Part shown: positions 58,501 through 64,000 of the stretch, piece by piece | How the letters are laid out: each line of letters starts with the position of its first letter | Position numbering within the stretch: position 1 is the stretch's first letter | Assembly: GCA_003254925.1 (NCBI GenBank) | Contig: QANZ01015676.1 | Location: 1 to 64,000 of the forward strand | Source of the DNA: Chamaecrista fasciculata | Taxonomy: Eukaryota > Streptophyta > Magnoliopsida > Fabales > Fabaceae | Direction of reading: 5' to 3' | Length of the DNA stretch: 64,000 nucleotides | Made by a program: the position numbers and the translations under genes | Notes under the pieces: generated by a model | Seen by the model: only the letters and a program-made list of their open reading frames with translations | What the model was told of the DNA's origin: nothing | Databases searched by the model: none

Positions 58501-60170
58501 ATAAACGAACTCAGGAATCTATTAAATATATAGGAATAAAGTAGATATGAAAGCTAGTTGCATGTTGCCCTCAGTTGAAGATATTTAATTTAGGGAAAAA
58601 AGCAGTGAGTCTAAATAAACTTAAATATATTTTCACCAAGAATAGAGGAGCATACATTTAGGTAGACTGTCACATCAATGTTAATAATGTCGCCATTCTG
58701 CAAATGAGATTACTGTCATCAGTTAAGAGTCATTTGCCTACTAAGGATGAAGCAGATGGCAATTTAGTCCTTTAAAACCTGTAGCTGCCGAGAATCAGGT
58801 ATTCCATGGCACATGCACTCATTAACTGACGTGCACACACTTTTTGGAAATCCACCATAGCCAAGAGGTGAGGGATAAGCACCAGCATCTATTATCATCT
58901 GGTGCACTGCTTTGTCAATTTCATCTGTCGTTACAGAAGGCTAACAATTTAAACCAAAAATATGTCAGACACAAAAATATTCCGTTCAAAGAAAATGGTT
59001 TGCATTAAGGACATTTTCCTCTACTATGACAGTTTCTTTTCGTTTCTTTTTCAATTATAATAGAAATATCTTGCACCGCAGAATAAGGGTTAAGCTTCGT
59101 AAAATAAAATTTACATTCTAACTTGATCCCTATATATTACGCATTAGACAAGTTTTACAACCACTACTATGTACATTCACCCTTCTGTACAAGAAAATCT
59201 GGAAGTATATGCGAAAATCATCAGCCTATCCACTTTTTTAGAATAACGTAATTCCTAAACTTTCACATTTAAATATCTGCTGTCAAGATGTCATGATTCT
59301 AGGAACATATTTCAATGCTAAACAATAAGCTGATGTTACATCACATACAGGGGTAAATGTCCATAAGTCGTATATTACAAAGATTGAAAATTAACTGTCA
59401 AGCAAGAGAATGTGAATCTCAGACAAATTCATGATATATAAAGTAGGCTGAAGCGCTGAAGGGAGGAAATCTTACCTTAACTAAAGTTCCTGCATAGTTC
59501 AGGACCCTAGCAGCAAGCTCACCTGCAGCTTTCATGCGAGCAATGCCTTCAGAATCATGCATTTGGTACTCGCTTGTAATTTCAGGCAGTATATTTGAAC
59601 CTACATAAGGAGGCCTCGGTATGTGATCAGGGACAAGCAGACCTGGTGAAACTTTTCCACGCCTCAATGGAGGCCTTCTTTTAACCTTTGTAACTCCAAG
59701 CTCACGCTCTCTAAATATGACCAAATAATATGTAAAGAGGTACTAGAACCTTTTCTTTTTTATTAAGAAAACTGACCTTTATTTCGTTAACAGAAAAGCA
59801 AAGAACTGACCAAGTTCTTATGTTATGAAAAAACACTTTGATATTGACTGAAAAAGCACAGATGAGAAGAGGAAATGGTAATATTTATTTTTATTCAATA
59901 GTTCAAGATCTGATTTGACAAAAAGTTTAAGATGTTAGAAGGTGAAAGGGAAAATTAAAAGATGGTTGACAATGACGTCTCCCAGATGTTAGTTATGCCG
60001 CACATTGAATGAAAACATTGCCTTAGATGTAATACATAATGAGAATTCTTTCTCTAGAAGCTTTCTGACAACCTTGAATTTTTAGTTTAAAGAAGCCCCT
60101 CAGTCCCATGATATACAAGGAAACTTTAAAAAAAATCAGAACTGACTGAATTTGTCTCCACCAGGCACCA

Positions 60171-60208
<38 letters not shown>

Positions 60209-60937
60209 TCAAAGAAGAACATTCATTTAATGCATCTCCAATAAAAAGCTCAAAATCATAATTAATGACGCATGGAATTACATAGAAGGCAGCCAAACAA
60301 TATCCTCAATGTTACTTACATGGAATTGCTCTTACATCATAGTACTAATATTCTTCCTTCGTTAAGACAGAAACTAATGAACCCGATTACTAATCCAATC
60401 TTTTAGATAGTTTTTCCATTTAAAACCGCATAGAATTACATAAAGAAGTCTCGAGTTAGAGTCTATTGGCTAACGCTAAACAGTTGCAAAGAAGACTAAA
60501 TTAAGCTAACGGTCTGATATAGAAGATAGAACAAACTAAACACTCAAAACAGTCCTAATTACATATATTTAGCTTCTAAGCTGAAAATGCAAGCACGATG
60601 TGTACCTTTTAATTCTCATGGCTTCCTCCAAACCGGACAGCCTCTTGGCGTAAATACTAAATTGCTTTCTAGAAAGTGATTGGTTTCCTGCAACCAAAAA
60701 AAAAATCCCAATAGATTATCCCTTTAAGGAACTAAAACAATCGATGAGAAGGAAGAAATAACTATTCTCAAAAAGAGTAAAATGCAAACGAAGAAATGAA
60801 GAACCAGGGAACGCAGAACGTGAGATGGAAACAGAATCTCCGAGAAAAGGTTTAGAAGAAGTTGAGGAAGACACTGATACTTCGCCATGAAAGGATGTTG
60901 AGAGTTTCAGAAACGCATAATGAGCAGTGAGCGCCAT
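55546..60937 (-). CDS. MAP1: Methionine aminopeptidase type I, organelle-targeted
   Basis: Removes N-terminal Met from new proteins in plastids and/or mitochondria (family knowledge). Ten minus-strand exons with consistent phases: 60937-60805, 60687-60606, 59710-59476, 58940-58779, 58697-58656, 57703-57632, 57461-57382, 56953-56856, 56372-56325, 55691-55546; 365 residues. The first 70 or so residues are Ser-rich, like a transit peptide. The catalytic domain is complete: H195 in CMCHGIP, metal ligands D212 (NIDVTVYLN), D223 ([10 protein letters not shown]), H286 ([14 protein letters not shown]), E318 (TFTIEPILTMG) and E349 ([11 protein letters not shown]). [13 protein letters not shown] and YEMHDSEG-like [12 protein letters not shown] are family landmarks. 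Closest to Arabidopsis MAP1B-MAP1D; which one is uncertain. There is no zinc-finger N-terminus, which rules out cytosolic MAP1A. Confidence 0.96.
55806..56165. mobile_element. MITE related to F1 in last aminopeptidase intron
   Basis: Arms AATTTTACATTTTATTCAAT, TTATCCCTTGTCCTAACTCC and complements (GGAGTT-type GAGTTAGGGCAAGGGATAAA) form a hairpin; the right end reads TTTAGGGACAAAAAAGATTC. Confidence 0.55.
56701..56825. repeat. Possible retroposon tail in aminopeptidase intron 8
   Basis: TTTTTTTTTTATCACCAAAAAAC then a GC-richer stretch, in minus sense ending TTTTTGGTGATAAAAAAAAA, like a LINE 3' end. No target duplication was confirmed. A similar T run (TTTTTTTTATCGG) occurs in the AOC intron near 54466. 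Confidence 0.3.
60176..60206. repeat. (AT)n microsatellite in aminopeptidase intron 2
   Basis: About 15 AT units. Confidence 0.9.
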
Positions 60938-61035
60938 TCTCTCTCTGTTCGAGATTCTAGAGAGAGAGAAAGGATAACGGAATGTGAGGAATTTTGATTG
61001 ATATTTGAGGATTTGTTTTGATTAAGTTTCAACAA

Positions 61036-61089
61036 AGCCCATAAAAAAGAATGGGCCTAAAACTGAGAATCATAGTCAAAGTTTGGGCC
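61036..61089. promoter_or_regulatory. Three Site II (TGGGCC/T) elements upstream of MAP1
   Basis: TGGGCT on the minus strand at 61036-61041 and TGGGCC at 61052-61057 and 61084-61089, 100-150 bp upstream of the ATG. Site II boxes bind TCP factors and are common in genes for ribosomal and organelle proteins (established); the link here is inference. Confidence 0.5.
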
Positions 61090-61169
61090 TAAAAAAATAA
61101 TACAGAGAAAGCTCTTCTAAATGTTTCATTTCTTTCTTATTCTGTTATTTATCATGCATATTTCCGTAT

Positions 61170-61529
61170 GGGTAAATTACGCTTTCATATCGTGTTTTAT
61201 GGACCAATTTCACTTTGGTACCCTGTTCTTTGCACCATTAACATTTTGATACCATGTTCTTTCAAAAATGACATTTTGATACCATGTTCTATGGACCGAT
61301 TTCACTTTGGTACCTTGTTCTTTCATAATTTGTTACCCTATTTTATTTTTGTCATGGTACCAAAGTGTTAATGGTACAAAGAACAGGGTTCCAAAATGTC
61401 ACTTTTGAAGAACATGGTACCAAAATGTTAACGGTGCAAAGAACGTGGTACCAAAGTGTCACTTTTAAAAGATTAGGGTATCAAAGTGAAATCAGTCCAT
61501 AGAACAGGGTACCAAAGTGTAATTTACCC
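61170..61529. mobile_element. MITE family F4 copy
   Basis: Ends GGGTAAATTACGCTTTCATA and, inverted, GGGTAAATTACACTTTGGTA. The unit TTTGGTACC / TTTGATACCATGTTCT recurs four times per arm. Related to 13062-13491 by its ends. Confidence 0.75.
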
Positions 61530-62679
61530 TTTCTATAATTTCTCAACTTGGTCCCAAATTAATTTCCTCTTTTTCTTGTTTTTTATTTATTTCCTAATTA
61601 ATTTCATCAACCTTTAATACTTGATCAAGAAAATGATAAAAGGTTGACGTGGCCATCCATATATATACAGATGAAGTCATGTTTTGCTTTGGCGTAGATA
61701 ATAGGGTTAGTTTATCAAAGAGCCTGCATAATAATGACAAGACAACGAAGGCTACCTCAGTGGTAGAATGTTCCACACACATATGTAGCTTTTTTTTTTT
61801 AAATGAAGAAACACACATCTATATATATAGGTATATAACTTTAGATTGTACTTAAGATTATCAAACCTCAAAAAGTTAATTTTCTTGCATAGACATCTCT
61901 TCTTTTCAACAATTCTACGTATTCCAATTTTTTTTTCCAAATCTTCAAGATATATTTTGTATTTTCTAATCAAAAAGTTAAAATTAAATACTTTCACCAT
62001 AATAAGCACAAGATATATTAACTAACCCTAAACATAAATATATTTTTTTAGGGTTAGTTAATATATTTTTTTAGTTAATAGTTTGGTATAATAGAAAAAA
62101 AATCATTTTATTATATATTATATCAAAACTAATTTTATTATGTAATTTGAGAAACCAATTATCAAAATACTTCAAATATATATATAATAGTATAGATATT
62201 ATAAAATGACAGTATTGAATATTGATTTTGAAAGCTAATTATATTAATCACAAAGACATGCATGCAAGCAAGTCCAATACGTACATATGGTCAATAATGA
62301 ATTGAAGGAGTAAGATATTGAAATATTCAAAGCATGAAATAAAAATCTGTGAGGTTTTGATGGCGAAATTTGCGCAATTATGTTTGGTTTTTTTGCACTC
62401 ACAAAACCTTAATTTCAAGTTCACCTAATTACAAGCCTCCAATTTACATAGGACCCCTTATATCGTTTTCAATCTCCAGCTACATTAATAAACTCCAGTA
62501 CTCGTCACATCAATTAACAAAATTTATTTAAATTAATACCATATATAGTTAATTAACTCATGGAATTAGGAAGCATTTTTATAAAATGTTTACTTTAACT
62601 AATTAAAAAAAGTTTATTATACTAGCTTTCAACACAATATTACATACCAATGGGCTTTATGCATGCCCTAAAGGATTTA
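61530..62679. other. AT-rich intergenic DNA
   Basis: No exon, RNA gene or bounded repeat recognised. Confidence 0.4.
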
Positions 62680-62849
62680 TCTAACATGTGCCCTTAGGGC
62701 ACATTTTAAGGTTTTTTCTGATTGGTTAATAGAGCATCGCATATCTTGAAATCTACGAAAATTCATTTAAAAGATGATTTTTAATGTTTGAAAACTCATT
62801 TAATCAATCAAAAGAAACCTTAACATGTACCCTAAGGGCACATGTTAGA
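62680..62849. mobile_element. 170-bp MITE with long perfect-looking inverted ends
   Basis: Ends TCTAACATGTGCCCTTAGGG and, inverted, TCTAACATGTGCCCTTAGGG, followed by TTAAGGTTT(T/C)TT and GATTG on both arms. Each terminus itself holds a small palindrome (GTGCCCTTAGGGCAC). No clear target duplication. Confidence 0.75.
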
Positions 62850-62908
62850 AGGACCCTATTCTAAAATTCAAAAAAGTTATTTCTTGATAACTTCTCACCC
62901 CTCTTTAA

Positions 62909-62909
<1 letters not shown>

Positions 62910-62940
<31 letters not shown>
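62910..62940. repeat. (AT)n microsatellite
   Basis: About 15 AT units. Confidence 0.9.
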
Positions 62941-62943
<3 letters not shown>

Positions 62944-62949
62944 GATTTT

Positions 62950-63815
62950 GAAGGCTAAAATAACAAAAGATGTCAAATTTTTTATACAAAAATAGATTAG
63001 TGACATTATTATATTACACCCTGAAATTTAACATAACTTTAATTTGTAGAAAAGTTATGTTTGATTATATTACAAATGAGCTTAAAGGGACCACGTACAA
63101 TTATATCACTCATCTTATCATTGAAACACATTCAAAATTTGCTGTTGATCTCATCAACTCTGATCAACTAACTGTTTTACATCCTTTTCACAATTATTTC
63201 AAATTTCATCCTTATTTCCTTCTTTAATATCCTCTAATTTAATTTAATGTATGATTTGCTTGGCTTTTCTTGTACTAGGATTTGTAACAAAGCAGTGGCA
63301 TAATTAGCTGGTTTTCTCATCTTGAGACCATCTGCATGATGGAGATCACCAACTTGTCGTTTTGTATTGTATGTTTTGTTGTTTAATATATTTCCAATTT
63401 CTACCAAAGAAAAAAGAATGTTTTTTGTTTTTGTTTTTTTATAACAAAAAAGTTTAAATAAGTTGTATCTCGAGGGTTTACTAAGGTCAGGACATGCCTC
63501 AAGTCTCTATAAACACTTATAAAGATACTTACAGATTACCTACCAACGAAGTCTTCACATCGACAGCGAGAATAATATAGAACTCACTAACTTTTGGGTT
63601 ATAACCTTATTTTCTATTTTCATATATTATTTTTCTTTCTTAAACTCTAAGTTTATTTTAAAGTTTTCAATATTTAAAAATATGTTTGTTTAATAAATTC
63701 AAAAATTTATTCTTATTCATATTTAAATTATGACAACTTCAATAACTATAAATTTCATGTATGCTTTAGTGTAATTATTATTAACTGTTTATATTAATAA
63801 GTTTAAGATTAAATT
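62950..63815. other. Gene-free, AT-rich
   Basis: The 85-codon plus frame at 62970 has no family resemblance that I recognise. Nothing else seen. Confidence 0.35.
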
Positions 63816-64000
63816 GTAATTTTGATCTCTTATCTTTTCGGTAAGTTGCAACACAACTCTTTATTTTTTTTTGTTTTAATTTTGGTCTTTTAAGTGTTTT
63901 TAAAAGTTTTACCCATTGATCCTAACAACTGAATGTAGTCATATCTCTCTCATTTTGTAGTTAAATAATGGGTGAAGTTAATCGTATCTTTCTCGTTTCA
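63816..64000. mobile_element. Start of a fold-back family B element, cut by window edge
   Basis: TTTTGATCTCTTATC, TTTAATTTTGGTCTTTT and GTCATATCTCTCTCATTTTG, as in the left arm of 29350-30191. Confidence 0.45.

Noticed and set aside
1-64000. CRISPR arrays, bacterial operons, phage or plasmid features
   Set aside because: None seen; all gene structure is that of a plant nuclear genome.

Overview
The window is eudicot nuclear DNA: AT-rich, with multi-exon genes whose introns have plant GT/AG borders, plant-type telomere-like motifs (CCCTAAA), Copia retrotransposons primed by initiator-Met tRNA, and many miniature inverted-repeat elements. I cannot name the species. No prokaryotic feature, CRISPR array or tRNA gene was seen. 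There are short N runs at 22894-22903 and single Ns elsewhere.

Four host genes are supported, all on the minus strand. (1) 4190-8432 is a lysine/histidine-transporter-like amino acid permease in six exons; its last exon is not visible. (2) 42534-45016 is a GARP/G2-like transcription factor of the HHO/NIGT1 (HRS1 homolog) group in five exons. (3) 53519-54798 is allene oxide cyclase, the plastid enzyme of jasmonate synthesis, in two exons. (4) 55546-60937 is an organellar type I methionine aminopeptidase in ten exons. They are not an operon. They touch plant nutrition and stress (amino acid uptake, nitrate/phosphate signalling, jasmonate) and organelle protein maturation, but I see no evidence that they work as a unit.

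The rest is dominated by transposons. 1-4100 holds LTR ends, a Stowaway MITE and a probable solo LTR. The permease introns carry at least five small inverted-repeat elements. 9-13 kb is a run of MITEs. 14.6-21.6 kb holds a LINE piece, two hAT MITEs with 8-bp target duplications and a non-coding Copia-like LTR element. 23-32 kb holds fold-back elements, an element in an (ATT)n repeat, a LINE piece with a 17-bp target duplication, and a 1.3-kb inverted-repeat element carrying fragments of a WRKY gene and a LEA_2 gene. 34.3-40.7 kb is a broken Copia element with a 2.4-kb solo LTR of another family inside it. 48.6-49.2 kb is a caulimovirid (plant pararetrovirus) reverse transcriptase fossil. 49.6-52.1 kb is a 2.46-kb near-palindromic element filled with telomere-like repeats.

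The most interesting signals are the two-gene capture at 30395-31697, the telomere-repeat palindrome at 49641-52097 (sharing an interior module with the differently ended element at 26551-27681), and the recurrent architecture of short motifs such as TTTGGTCC/TGGTACC iterated inside the inverted repeats of several different element families.
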